From positions 1 to 13,954 of the forward strand of contig JAHFRX010000016.1 in assembly GCA_023266075.1 (NCBI GenBank): a DNA stretch of 13,954 nucleotides. The letters run 5' to 3'. Below are positions 1 to 7,766 of the stretch, piece after piece. This DNA comes from Legionellaceae bacterium (GTDB taxonomy: Bacteria > Pseudomonadota > Gammaproteobacteria > Legionellales > Legionellaceae). The first letter of the stretch is position 1. The number at the start of each line of letters is the position of its first letter. The notes beneath the pieces were generated by a model. It saw only the letters and a program-made list of their open reading frames with translations. It was not told where the DNA came from and searched no databases. A program made the translations under genes and the position numbers.

Positions 1-598
1 CATCGCCTTGCACACGAAACTGCCCGCGTGATAAGGCAGAAGGCGTTCTCACATATTGTAACTCAGCAAGATGTTTTAAAATTTGACGCTGATCCACACG
101 TTCACCGCGCGAAAGATGTAAAATCATCTTTAGATAAGCGTCAGGATCACCCAAACCATAAATCGCTGACACTGTCGCCACAATAATCGCATCGTTTCGC
201 TGGATCAGTGCTTTGGTAGCAGAAAGACGCATTTGCTCAATATGCTCATTGATAGAAGCATCTTTTTCGATGAACGTATCCGAAGCCGGTACATACGCCT
301 CAGGCTGATAATAGTCGTAATATGAAACAAAATATTCCACTGCATTGTGCGGAAAATATTCTTTAAACTCACCATACAATTGCGCTGCTAGTGTCTTATT
401 GGGCGCCATGATCAGTGTCGGCCGCTTCAGCGCTTGAATCACATGGGCCATGGTAAATGTTTTGCCACTGCCGGTCACGCCAAGTAGCACTTGTTTTGAT
501 AGTCCGGCCACTACACCGTCAATCAAACTAGCAATGGCTGTCGGTTGATCACCTGCTGGTTCATACGTTGCGCATAATTTAAATTCATTTTTTTGCAT
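1..598 (-). CDS. uvrB: UvrB, excinuclease ABC subunit B (N-terminal part, cut by left edge)
   Basis: UvrB is the DNA-damage-verifying helicase-like subunit of nucleotide excision repair. It receives the lesion from UvrA and recruits UvrC. Reading the minus strand from the ATG at 598-596 gives 199 codons before the window edge, about the first third of a roughly 670-residue family. Seen directly: an N-terminal segment with YEPAGDQP (residues 12-19), Walker A GVTGSGKT (40-47), APNKTLAAQL (65-74), and the DNA-inserting beta-hairpin region starting YYDYYQPEAY (93-102). The visible part ends in RGQFRVQGD, as in the family. A purine-rich GAAAG lies upstream of the start. The gene is divergent from the aminotransferase with a 58 bp gap; uvrB beside an aminotransferase gene is also found in Pseudomonas. 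The frame is intact as far as it can be seen. Confidence 0.97.
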   Translation of the reverse strand, partial: MQKNEFKLCATYEPAGDQPTAIASLIDGVVAGLSKQVLLGVTGSGKTFTMAHVIQALKRPTLIMAPNKTLAAQLYGEFKEYFPHNAVEYFVSYYDYYQPEAYVPASDTFIEKDASINEHIEQMRLSATKALIQRNDAIIVATVSAIYGLGDPDAYLKMILHLSRGERVDQRQILKHLAELQYVRTPSALSRGQFRVQGD

Positions 599-615
599 GG
601 CATTTTCTTTCAAAT

Positions 616-625
616 ATTGTACAAT
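616..625. promoter_or_regulatory. Palindromic overlapping -10 candidates between uvrB and the aminotransferase gene
   Basis: The 58 bp divergent gap contains the perfect 10 bp palindrome ATTGTACAAT. Each strand therefore reads TACAAT (620-625 on plus, 621-616 on minus), close to the sigma-70 -10 consensus TATAAT. I see no good -35 at 16-18 bp on either side, and the implied uvrB leader would be only about 11 nt. The promoter assignment is an inference from position and hexamer similarity. No clear SOS (LexA) box is visible. Confidence 0.3.
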
Positions 626-656
626 TAGGGCCTTGTTTATTGACAGATGACCACTC

Positions 657-1829
657 ATGACGCTATCGTTTCGCGTACAGCGCGTTAAACCGTCCCCAAC
701 ACTCGCTATCGCGGCCATCGCGGCTGAATTGCAAGCAAAGGGGGCTGATATTATCAACCTCGGTGTAGGTGAACCAGATTTTGATACACCCGATTATATC
801 AAACAAGCCGCTGTTGACGCTATAGCGCGCGGCCTTACAAAATACACGGCTGTCGATGGCACACGCGAGCTTAAACAGGCTATCATTGAAAAATTAATCC
901 GAGATAATGCGCTGAACTACGAGCTCAATCAAGTACTCGTCTCCGTCGGTGGAAAACAAAGTTGTTATAACCTGTGTCAAGCACTTCTCAATCCCGGTGA
1001 TGAGGTCATTATCCCGGCACCTTATTGGGTATCATACCCAGACATGGTACTTTTAGCAGATGCAACACCTATTATTGTGCCAACAACTTATGCACAACAC
1101 TACAAAATCACACCCACACAATTAGAAGCGGCTATCACACCGCAAACCAAGCTCTTTTTTCTCAACAGTCCTTCAAATCCTTCAGGGATTGCTTACACGC
1201 TTAATGAACTCACTGCCCTTTCGGATGTCTTGATGCGCCATCCACAGGTATTGATTGCTACAGATGATATGTATGAGCATATTCAATGGTCTTTTCCTTT
1301 CTGCAATATATTAAATGCCAATCCTAAGCTTTATACCCGTACGATTGTACTGAATGGTGTTTCCAAAGCATATGCCATGACGGGTTGGCGTATTGGTTAT
1401 GCCGCAGGACCTGCACCTATTATTAATGCAATGAAAACCATTCAATCACAATCAACCTCAAACCCTTGCTCAATCTCACAATACGCGGCGATGATTGCTT
1501 TACGTGGTGGTTACGACAGTATTCACATGATGCGTGATGCTTTTAAAATACGTCACGATAATTTAGTTTCACGGTTAAATCACATGCCTGGTGTTCGCTT
1601 GATTCCTGCTGATGGTACGTTTTATCTATTTCCTGATGTCAGTGCAGTTATTCAACGACAAGGGTTTGCAAATGATTTGGCTTTTTCTGAAGCATTGTTA
1701 CAAAAAACAGGGCTTGCTATCGTGCCAGGCTCCGCTTTCGGGACGGAGGGATGTATTCGACTTTCTTTCGCAGCAGATGCAGTCACCTTAAAAAATGCAA
1801 TGGATAGACTAGAACAATTTATTCAATAA
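657..1829 (+). CDS. aspC: PLP-dependent aminotransferase, class I (aspartate aminotransferase subgroup)
   Basis: This 390-residue cytoplasmic enzyme transfers amino groups between amino acids and 2-oxo acids, most likely aspartate and 2-oxoglutarate. It has the class I fold signatures: the N-terminal RVQRVKPSPTLA (6-17), the substrate-loop region GVGEPDFDTP (36-45), and SPSNPSG with N174. It also has the pyridine-binding aspartate in TDDMYE (D203, with Y206), the PLP Schiff-base lysine in VSKAYAMTGWRIGY (K237; phosphate-binding R245), and the carboxylate-binding arginine in CIRLSFA (R368). All key residues are present and the length is normal for the I-beta (thermophilic/rhizobial AspB-type) subgroup. 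The ATG at 657 fits the usual family N-terminus, although no strong Shine-Dalgarno precedes it. aacS follows after 12 bp, so the two are probably co-transcribed. Substrate specificity cannot be fixed from sequence alone (aspartate, aromatic or other amino acids), and the gene symbol is the conventional one for the class. Confidence 0.9.
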   Translation: MTLSFRVQRVKPSPTLAIAAIAAELQAKGADIINLGVGEPDFDTPDYIKQAAVDAIARGLTKYTAVDGTRELKQAIIEKLIRDNALNYELNQVLVSVGGKQSCYNLCQALLNPGDEVIIPAPYWVSYPDMVLLADATPIIVPTTYAQHYKITPTQLEAAITPQTKLFFLNSPSNPSGIAYTLNELTALSDVLMRHPQVLIATDDMYEHIQWSFPFCNILNANPKLYTRTIVLNGVSKAYAMTGWRIGYAAGPAPIINAMKTIQSQSTSNPCSISQYAAMIALRGGYDSIHMMRDAFKIRHDNLVSRLNHMPGVRLIPADGTFYLFPDVSAVIQRQGFANDLAFSEALLQKTGLAIVPGSAFGTEGCIRLSFAADAVTLKNAMDRLEQFIQ

Positions 1830-1841
1830 AAGGCTCACTTC

Positions 1842-3782
1842 ATGGACGATACTATCACTTGGCAACCTCAGGACACCACCACAACGCGTCTCTATCATTT
1901 CATGCGTTTTGTCGAGCGTGATCAGAAGATAACACTGTTGGATTACCAAGCACTCCATCAATGGTCCATCGATCATCTTGCTGCATTTTGGGAAGCGCTC
2001 GTTGCCTTTTTTAAGCTCTCATTTGATACACCTGCACATCATACGTTATCGTATCCAGATGCCTCTTTTCACATGCGAGATGCCATCTGGTTTGATGGTG
2101 CAACATTCAATTTTGCAGCCAAACTCTTACAACGCCAAGATAAACATCCGGCACTGATTTGTATCCATGAGTCTGGCCTAAGAGAGGTCATTCCTTTTGA
2201 TGAATTAAAGCAACGTGTTGCAGCCACTGCAGCCGGGATGAAAAAACTAGGGATTAAACCGCTCGATCGCGTCGCGGGGGTACTGGGTAACAATGCTTAT
2301 CCCATCATTGCAATGCTCGCAACGGCATCTTTAGGTGCAATTTGGTCCTCTTGCTCGCCTGATTTTGGTGCTGAAGCGATAATAGACCGATTGACTCAAA
2401 TCACGCCCAAGCTCTTATTTATTGCCGAGGAATACACGTATCAGAATAAATGCTACATCATGCATGATAAAATTAACGCATTGAAAGAAAATCTTTCGAC
2501 ACTTGAGAAAATAGTATTATGCACGTCCAAGAACATAACACTCGATGGATGCGTGACGTGGAATGACTTTCTCATCACAGAACACACGCTAACGTTTGAA
2601 CCTTTTCCTTTCAATCATCCGCTCTATATTGTATTTTCATCAGGCACAACAGGTCAACCGAAATGCATCGTTCATGGGTGTGGCGGCACACTCCTACAGC
2701 ATCTCAAAGAGTTGGGGTTACATACCGATTTATCAGAACAAGACACACTCTTATTTTACACGACGTGTGGTTGGATGATGTGGAATTGGATGGTTTCAGC
2801 ATTAGCACTCGGTGCCACCTTGATTCTTTATGATGGCGCTCCTACAAATCCGACCATGACACGGCTCTTTGACATTATTGAACAAGAAAAAGTTACTGTT
2901 TTTGGAACCAGTGCAAAGTATCTCGCCAGTCTTGAACATGCCAATGTTTCCTTGAAAACAAGTCATAACCTAAACCACTTACGCACGATTCTTTCAACAG
3001 GCTCCCCACTTCTCCCCACACAATACGATTATGTTCGCACACATTTCTCACCTCAAATTCAGCTGTCTTCTATTTCAGGCGGGACAGATATCATCTCTTG
3101 TTTTGCTTTGGGGAATCCCATCAGCCCGGTGTATCATGGAGAATTACAATGTCTGGGGCTGGGGATGGCTGTTGAGGTGTATGATGAAAACGGACACTCA
3201 ATAAAGCAAATGGTTGGTGAACTGGTATGTGTAGCTCCTTTCCCCTCCATGCCGCTTGGTTTTTACAACGATGTGCACCATGAAAAATACACACGCGCTT
3301 ATTTTCTACGATATCCAAATGTGTGGACACATGGCGATTTTGCTGAAATCACAGCTCACCATGGTGTCATCATCCATGGTCGTTCAGATGCGACACTCAA
3401 TCCTGGTGGCGTAAGAATCGGCACAGCAGAGATTTATCATCAATTAGAGCACATCCCTGAAATCCAAGACAGCGTGGTCATTGGCCAAGAGTGGCATCAT
3501 GATACACGCATCATTCTTTTTATCACATTGACAACAGGAGCCGTATTAAATGACGCTTTAAAAACAAAAATCTGTCAAACACTGCGTCAAAACGCCTCTC
3601 CAAGACACGTTCCCGCAAAAATTATTGCAGTACCCGATATCCCAAGAACCATCAATGGCAAAACAGTAGAAATGGCTGTTCGACAAGTTGTTCATGGTCA
3701 AGAAGTCGCTCAACTGACGTCGCTGGCAAATCCAGATGCGCTGATATATTTTAAAAACAGACAAGAATTGTCTGTTGATTAA
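1842..3782 (+). CDS. aacS: Acetoacetyl-CoA synthetase (acetoacetate-CoA ligase)
   Basis: This 646-residue cytoplasmic member of the adenylate-forming (ANL) superfamily activates acetoacetate with ATP and CoA to acetoacetyl-CoA, feeding ketone-body or polyhydroxybutyrate carbon into central metabolism. In order: an ACAS-type N-terminal region (about 38-100); the AMP-binding P-loop SSGTTGQPK (266-274); the A5-like YTTCGWMMWN (306-315), where the aromatic-rich GWMMWN is typical of acetoacetyl-CoA rather than acetyl-CoA synthetases; and SGGTDI (412-417). These are followed by THGDF (496-500, catalytic D499), the hinge/A8 region HGRSDATLNPGGVRIGTAEIY (512-532), and the C-terminal adenylation lysine in PRTINGK (K607). 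The length matches the family (about 650). The start ATG has AAAAGG about 9 nt upstream. It follows the aminotransferase after 12 bp. The next gene has its own -10, so the unit may end here, although I see no convincing terminator in the 61 bp gap. A related ketoacyl- or acyl-CoA ligase is the main alternative. Confidence 0.93.
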   Translation: MDDTITWQPQDTTTTRLYHFMRFVERDQKITLLDYQALHQWSIDHLAAFWEALVAFFKLSFDTPAHHTLSYPDASFHMRDAIWFDGATFNFAAKLLQRQDKHPALICIHESGLREVIPFDELKQRVAATAAGMKKLGIKPLDRVAGVLGNNAYPIIAMLATASLGAIWSSCSPDFGAEAIIDRLTQITPKLLFIAEEYTYQNKCYIMHDKINALKENLSTLEKIVLCTSKNITLDGCVTWNDFLITEHTLTFEPFPFNHPLYIVFSSGTTGQPKCIVHGCGGTLLQHLKELGLHTDLSEQDTLLFYTTCGWMMWNWMVSALALGATLILYDGAPTNPTMTRLFDIIEQEKVTVFGTSAKYLASLEHANVSLKTSHNLNHLRTILSTGSPLLPTQYDYVRTHFSPQIQLSSISGGTDIISCFALGNPISPVYHGELQCLGLGMAVEVYDENGHSIKQMVGELVCVAPFPSMPLGFYNDVHHEKYTRAYFLRYPNVWTHGDFAEITAHHGVIIHGRSDATLNPGGVRIGTAEIYHQLEHIPEIQDSVVIGQEWHHDTRIILFITLTTGAVLNDALKTKICQTLRQNASPRHVPAKIIAVPDIPRTINGKTVEMAVRQVVHGQEVAQLTSLANPDALIYFKNRQELSVD

Positions 3783-3789
3783 AATGCTA

Positions 3790-3817
3790 ATGCTTTTTGA
3801 GGTATCTCGCGTATAAT
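3790..3817 (+). promoter_or_regulatory. Probable sigma-70 promoter of metNIQ
   Basis: A perfect -10 hexamer TATAAT lies at 3812-3817, 26 bp before the metN ATG. The best -35 at 16 bp spacing (ATGCTT, 3790-3795) is poor, so activity may depend on an activator. It sits in the 61 bp gap after aacS. The expected transcription start is near 3824, giving a leader of about 20 nt. This is an inference from consensus and position only. Confidence 0.5.
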
Positions 3818-3828
3818 AGTATGATTTT

Positions 3829-3838
3829 ACTGTACAGT
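3829..3838. promoter_or_regulatory. Perfect palindrome in the metN leader, possible operator
   Basis: ACTGTACAGT is a perfect 10 bp inverted repeat about 5-15 bp downstream of the predicted transcription start and just before the metN start codon. Its position would suit a repressor site. It does not resemble the enterobacterial MetJ box (AGACGTCT) or a LexA box (CTGT and ACAG are adjacent, without the 8 bp spacer). A 10 bp palindrome can occur by chance. Confidence 0.3.
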
Positions 3839-3843
3839 TTATC

Positions 3844-4866
3844 ATGATCGAAATTATTGGACTCTCTAAATCTTATCGTGGTCTTCAAGTCCTCTCTGAT
3901 CTTCATTTATCGATTCGCTCTGGAGAGATTTTTGGTATTATTGGTAAAAGTGGCGCAGGAAAATCAACATTATTGCGTTGTATCAACCTCTTAGAGCGTC
4001 CAGACCAAGGTCGCGTACTCATTCACGGCGAAGACATCTTAAAACTCTCGGCCGAAAAATTAAGATACGTGCGGCACCAAGTTTCGATGATTTTTCAGGA
4101 TTTTAACCTCTTAGGAAGCAAAACGGTATTTGATAATATTGCGTTGCCCATGCGCATTCAAAAGATGGATGAAGCCCTCGTTCAACAGAAGGTCAATGAA
4201 TTACTCGAATTCGTAGAATTAAGCGATAAGACACATACCTATCCTAAAGCACTGAGTGGTGGACAAAAACAACGCGTTGCCATTGCGCGATCATTAAGCA
4301 CATCGCCTCGTATTTTATTATGTGACGAAGCCACATCGGCCCTTGACCCTGAGACAACGCAATCTATTCTTGCGTTGCTTAAAAAAATCAATCTGCATTT
4401 TGGTATCACGATTGTACTCATTACACATGAAATGGAAGTCATTAAACAAATTTGTCATCGTGTTGCAGTGATGTCTCACGGTGTTATTCAAGAAATGCTG
4501 CCTTTGTCAGAAGTTTTTTCTCATCCAGAAAGCATTGCGAAGCGTCTTTTATATGCACATTTGTCACCTAAGCTTCCGGCGTGTTTGTTAAAAAATATAA
4601 CATCCATCGCCAATGATAAACCGTTATTACGCCTATATTTCGAAGGGACAGCAGCGACAGGCCCCTTTATTAGCCAAACGAGTCGAGCGTTAGCACTTGA
4701 TATTAATATTTTACTGGCAAATATTGATCGTATTGAAGCAATCACTTGTGGCATCATTATTATTGAATTAACCGCTGACAAAGCGCTGCTTGAAATGTTT
4801 ATCAAACGTTGTCAACAACACCAATTGACCGTGGAGATATTAGGTTATGTTACCCATCCTATTTAA
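3844..4866 (+). CDS. metN: MetN, ATP-binding protein of methionine ABC importer
   Basis: This 340-residue peripheral inner-membrane ATPase powers D/L-methionine uptake by a MetNI-type importer. Seen in order: Walker A GKSGAGKST (34-42), Q-loop Q85 in IFQDFNLL, ABC signature LSGGQKQRVAIARSL (137-151), Walker B ILLCDEATSALDP (157-169, catalytic E162) and switch H195 in LITHEME. Residues from about 260 to 340 form a C-terminal NIL-type domain. In known MetN proteins this domain binds methionine and shuts the transporter down (trans-inhibition); its presence supports MetN over other amino-acid ABC ATPases. The start ATG lies 3 nt after the TTT of the leader palindrome region and has no good Shine-Dalgarno; the N-terminus MIEIIGLSKSY matches the family. 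metI begins inside the last codons (20 bp overlap), which points to translational coupling. Confidence 0.95.
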   Translation: MIEIIGLSKSYRGLQVLSDLHLSIRSGEIFGIIGKSGAGKSTLLRCINLLERPDQGRVLIHGEDILKLSAEKLRYVRHQVSMIFQDFNLLGSKTVFDNIALPMRIQKMDEALVQQKVNELLEFVELSDKTHTYPKALSGGQKQRVAIARSLSTSPRILLCDEATSALDPETTQSILALLKKINLHFGITIVLITHEMEVIKQICHRVAVMSHGVIQEMLPLSEVFSHPESIAKRLLYAHLSPKLPACLLKNITSIANDKPLLRLYFEGTAATGPFISQTSRALALDINILLANIDRIEAITCGIIIIELTADKALLEMFIKRCQQHQLTVEILGYVTHPI

Positions 4867-5521
4867 TGAAATTACAAGTGCTACATTAGAGACACTGTAT
4901 ATGGTCTTCACCAGTACGTGTCTCGCGGTTTTATTTGGGTTACCGTTGGGTACGTGGGTGTTTATTACCGCGCAAATTAAACCTCACCCGGCATTAAATA
5001 CCGTGCTCAACAGTATCATTAATATCACACGCTCTGTTCCCTTTATCATTTTACTGGTTGCATTAATTCCTATCACTCGTCTTATTGTTGGAACATCCAT
5101 TGGTGTACATGCCGCAATTATTCCTTTATCACTCGGTGCTATTCCCTTCTTTGCACGCTTGACGGATAACGCTTATCAACGCCTGCCACGCGGCTTGTTG
5201 GATACAGGTTGTTCAATGGGTGCCTCGACATTACAAATGATTAAAAATATTTTACTGCCTGAAGCAAAACCTGCTTTGATTCAAGCAACAACACTAACGG
5301 CTGTAACGCTGGTCAATTATTCCGCCATGGCAAGAACCGTTGGTGGCGGCGGACTGGGTGATCTTGCACTACGCTATGGCTATCAACGCTTTGATTCAAC
5401 GGTCATGTTCATCACCGTTGCTTTATTAGTTCTCCTTGTACAACTCACACAATGGGTGGGTGACGCATGGACAGCATCAATTGAAAGGAGAGAAAGCAAA
5501 TGCGTTTCATCTTCGGGCTGA
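4847..5521 (+). CDS. metI: MetI, permease of methionine ABC importer
   Basis: This 224-residue integral inner-membrane permease forms the methionine channel as a dimer and docks on MetN. It has about five hydrophobic segments (roughly residues 16-40, 58-82, 88-104, 148-165 and 184-203). It carries the binding-protein-dependent transport (EAA) loop at 117-142, with G125, I132 and the LP pair 137-138, which is the coupling helix contacting MetN. GGGGLGDLALRYGYQRFD (167-184) is typical of the MetI family. The length is close to E. coli MetI (217). The start overlaps the metN end by 20 bp, and the end overlaps the metQ start by 22 bp, so the three genes form one tight operon. The last about 14 residues (from R214) are polar and sit in the overlap. 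Confidence 0.94.
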   Translation: MLPILFNEITSATLETLYMVFTSTCLAVLFGLPLGTWVFITAQIKPHPALNTVLNSIINITRSVPFIILLVALIPITRLIVGTSIGVHAAIIPLSLGAIPFFARLTDNAYQRLPRGLLDTGCSMGASTLQMIKNILLPEAKPALIQATTLTAVTLVNYSAMARTVGGGGLGDLALRYGYQRFDSTVMFITVALLVLLVQLTQWVGDAWTASIERRESKCVSSSG

Positions 5522-6279
5522 TATTCGGATGCCTCATACTCACCAGTTGTCATCAATCCACAGAAGATACTTTAGTTATCGGTACCATCGCGGGTCCCGA
5601 GACTGATTTGGTCAGAACGGCGGCTATCGTCGCTCAAAAGCGCTTTGGTTTAAAGATAAAAATTATCGAATTTAATGACTATAATCTACCTAACGAAGCG
5701 CTGAATGACGGTAGTTTAGATGCCAACATTTACCAACACTTACGCTATCTTAACATGGCAAAAAAAATGCGCCACTACGCTATTATCCCTCTGGGTAAAA
5801 CCTTTCTTTATCCCATGGGCCTTTATTCAAAACGATATACGACTATTGATACTTTGCCTGATGGTGCAACCATCGCCATCCCCAATGATCCGAGTAATGA
5901 AGCTCGTGCATTAATATTACTACAACATGCAAAATACATCACGCTGGATGAAAAAAATACATCAGGCGTTCATGATATTGTATCGAATCCGCATCATTTT
6001 CATTTTAAACCGATAGATGCAGCGCAACTCCCCCGTATCTTAGCTGACGTAGATGCCGCCGTGATAAATACCACATTTGCACTCCCCGCAGGCCTATCAC
6101 CCACACACGACGCCATCCTTCTTGAAAGTACTGATTCGCCGTATGTGAATTTAATGGTCATTAAAGAACACTCTCATAAAAAAGCACAATTAGATAAATT
6201 CTTACAGGCCTTTCATTCAAATGAAGTCAAAACGCAAGCACATCAGATATTCAAAGACGCAGCGGTACCCGCATGGTAA
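5500..6279 (+). CDS. metQ: MetQ, methionine-binding lipoprotein (NlpA family)
   Basis: This 259-residue periplasmic, lipid-anchored solute-binding protein delivers methionine to MetNI. The N-terminus is a lipoprotein signal: a short positive start (MRF), a hydrophobic core, and the lipobox LTSC with the acylated C17. The mature part has the NlpA/MetQ features: GTIAGPETDLVRTAA (28-42), DGSLDANIYQHLRYL (71-85), NDPSNEARALILLQ (129-142), a region AAVINTTFALPAGL, and a C-terminal DSPYVNLMVIKE segment. The length is slightly below E. coli MetQ (271). A good Shine-Dalgarno, GGAGA, lies about 10 nt upstream of the ATG inside metI, supporting this start. Ligands other than methionine exist in the family; the NIL domain on the neighbouring MetN favours methionine. 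Confidence 0.94.
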   Translation: MRFIFGLIFGCLILTSCHQSTEDTLVIGTIAGPETDLVRTAAIVAQKRFGLKIKIIEFNDYNLPNEALNDGSLDANIYQHLRYLNMAKKMRHYAIIPLGKTFLYPMGLYSKRYTTIDTLPDGATIAIPNDPSNEARALILLQHAKYITLDEKNTSGVHDIVSNPHHFHFKPIDAAQLPRILADVDAAVINTTFALPAGLSPTHDAILLESTDSPYVNLMVIKEHSHKKAQLDKFLQAFHSNEVKTQAHQIFKDAAVPAW

Positions 6280-6294
6280 AAATGAGTATATAAT
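6276..6294 (+). promoter_or_regulatory. Candidate promoter of the unknown gene, with a CpxR-like direct repeat
   Basis: TATAAT occurs at 6289-6294, 27 bp before the chosen start of the downstream gene. GTAAA (6276-6280) and GTATA (6286-6290) are separated by 5 bp, matching the CpxR consensus GTAAA-N5-GTAAA at 9 of 10 positions. The upstream half overlaps the metQ stop codon and the downstream half overlaps the -10. There is no good -35. CpxR is known to regulate icm genes and effectors in Legionella; its action here is inferred. Confidence 0.3.
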
Positions 6295-6308
6295 GAACGT
6301 ATATACCA

Positions 6309-6316
6309 GAGGAGAG
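6309..6316 (+). promoter_or_regulatory. Strong ribosome binding site deciding the start at 6321
   Basis: A purine-rich GAGGAGAG stretch contains GGAG at 6311-6314. It lies 6 nt before ATG 6321, the optimal distance, and only 3 nt before the in-frame GTG at 6318. The ATG is therefore the better start. Confidence 0.7.
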
Positions 6317-6320
6317 AGTG

Positions 6321-7733
6321 ATGTCTAAGCGTAAAAAGGAAAAGTATAGCACTAGCACACTGCTGAATGAAATGTTTCGAGGCTTTGGTAACTATGCCTA
6401 CCATTCTAAAGCCCTCCAAAAACTCTCTCCAGAAAATCGAGATTTATTTTTAACCACTTATCAAGAGAGTCTTGGATTAACTCAAAGCAATACCGAAGCC
6501 CACGCAACCCGATATATCAAGGCGCGTACCGACAGCATCGCCTCGCTCCCAGGGGTGGCATTTGACAAAAACCCAGAACGGCTCAAAAAACTCAAGAGTC
6601 TACTCAACTCTGTAGATCACGCCGTGCAAAATATCGGTGCACGATATCATCCCGATAATTTAACGTCATATCTAGGAGAACAACGTCAAAAAGCAATTGA
6701 CTTCATTGATCAACAACACCAAGAAGATATCGATAAAATTAAAAGTACTTATGCCGCTGATCCTACCCAACAAAAAAATGCGCTGGGCACACTCGAGGCT
6801 GCACATCAAGCACAACGTAAAGCACTCGAAGATGGCATCACAAAAGACGTGAATGCACTCCATAAAGCCGTTGAAAAAGAACATTTGCGTGTCTCGACCT
6901 TTGCCGTTTTACGACATGAAAACGAGCACATGCGAAAAGTGTTCGATAAGGCTTACTTAGAAGGTGGTGGCAACAATACCGGCATCGCTATGGGAGGCGA
7001 GGGAGGCATATTCAAAGACTTAGATTTTGACACACTCGCAGGTTATGTCGGTAATAACTTCAAAACGCTCACTGGGCGTAATTTAAACGTACAACAAACA
7101 GGAGCAGATCCGAAGAAAACCTATAAATTTACGCTGGATTTACCGAACATTTCCAAATTTCATGCCAGCATCGAAGATCTCAAAAGATTGGACTTCAGTT
7201 TCTCCAGTAGAGGCTATTATAGTGACTCCTCTAACAGAGCGATGTTAGACATGCTCGTCATTGCTAATTTATTAAAATTATCAGGCGAAGAAAATCCTTA
7301 TGCAGACATCAGCGGCTACACTAAAAATCCAGAGATGGCGATGAAACTCGCGCAGGATGCTTTTGAAGCACTACGCATGGTCGGCTACCCAGAAGATAAA
7401 ATTAAAATTATCATCAATGGTAAAGCGTATACCGCAAATGAGAAAGAAAATAATTTTAACGCATTATTTAAAAATAATCCGGGTCGACGACAAGAAATCG
7501 AACAACATGTCAGCATGCATCAGAAAAAAGCAGATCCAGCAATGCTTGATGCGATGAGAAAAGAAATGGAGACGGAACGGGCAAAATACGAGACACCCAG
7601 TGCCGCACCATCTTCAACGACAGGAGCATCGACTTCACCACCAGCAGCACCTGTAAAACTCTCGAAGTCAGGAAAATCCAAAACACCACCACCAGACGGC
7701 GGTCCTGGAGCACCTCCAGTTGCTGTAGGTTAG
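6321..7733 (+). CDS. Uncharacterised soluble helical protein beside the icm genes, possible secretion substrate
   Basis: I do not recognise this 470-residue protein. It has no signal peptide or membrane segment. Its N-terminus is very basic (MSKRKKEK). Residues about 115-205 are charged, Q/E/K-rich and probably helical or coiled-coil. GGGNNTGIAMGGEGG (215-229) is a glycine-rich linker. A mixed alpha/beta part follows (about 230-375), in which a helix (339-352) leads into a strand pair around IKIIINGKAY (361-370). The end has a charged helix with MRKEMETER (412-420) and then a low-complexity Pro/Ser/Ala/Gly tail with lysines (about 424-470). The start is ATG 6321 rather than GTG 6318 because of the ribosome site. 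It follows metQ after 41 bp with its own -10 candidate and is convergent with icmB. Position and the disordered tail fit a Dot/Icm substrate or accessory factor, but this is inference; there is no classical E-block at the very C-terminus. The open frame, ribosome site and composition make it a real gene. Confidence 0.85.
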   Translation: MSKRKKEKYSTSTLLNEMFRGFGNYAYHSKALQKLSPENRDLFLTTYQESLGLTQSNTEAHATRYIKARTDSIASLPGVAFDKNPERLKKLKSLLNSVDHAVQNIGARYHPDNLTSYLGEQRQKAIDFIDQQHQEDIDKIKSTYAADPTQQKNALGTLEAAHQAQRKALEDGITKDVNALHKAVEKEHLRVSTFAVLRHENEHMRKVFDKAYLEGGGNNTGIAMGGEGGIFKDLDFDTLAGYVGNNFKTLTGRNLNVQQTGADPKKTYKFTLDLPNISKFHASIEDLKRLDFSFSSRGYYSDSSNRAMLDMLVIANLLKLSGEENPYADISGYTKNPEMAMKLAQDAFEALRMVGYPEDKIKIIINGKAYTANEKENNFNALFKNNPGRRQEIEQHVSMHQKKADPAMLDAMRKEMETERAKYETPSAAPSSTTGASTSPPAAPVKLSKSGKSKTPPPDGGPGAPPVAVG

Positions 7734-7766
7734 GTGGGTCTGCCACATCCAGTGCCCGCCGAAAAT

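Noticed and set aside
640..645. TTGACA as a -35 for the aminotransferase gene
   Set aside because: The matching -10 position would lie inside the gene, after its start codon.
3781..3800. Possible terminator after aacS (A-run, ATGCTAATGC, T-run)
   Set aside because: The two TGC elements are direct, not inverted, so no stable stem forms.
4703..4710. TTAATATT resembling a PmrA half-site
   Set aside because: Single half-site inside metN coding sequence, with no repeat at the right spacing and no promoter.
5911..5918. Second TTAATATT PmrA-like half-site
   Set aside because: Inside metQ coding sequence, unpaired, expected by chance in AT-leaning DNA.
6318..6320. GTG start for the unknown gene
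   Set aside because: The following in-frame ATG at 6321 has better spacing from the ribosome site.
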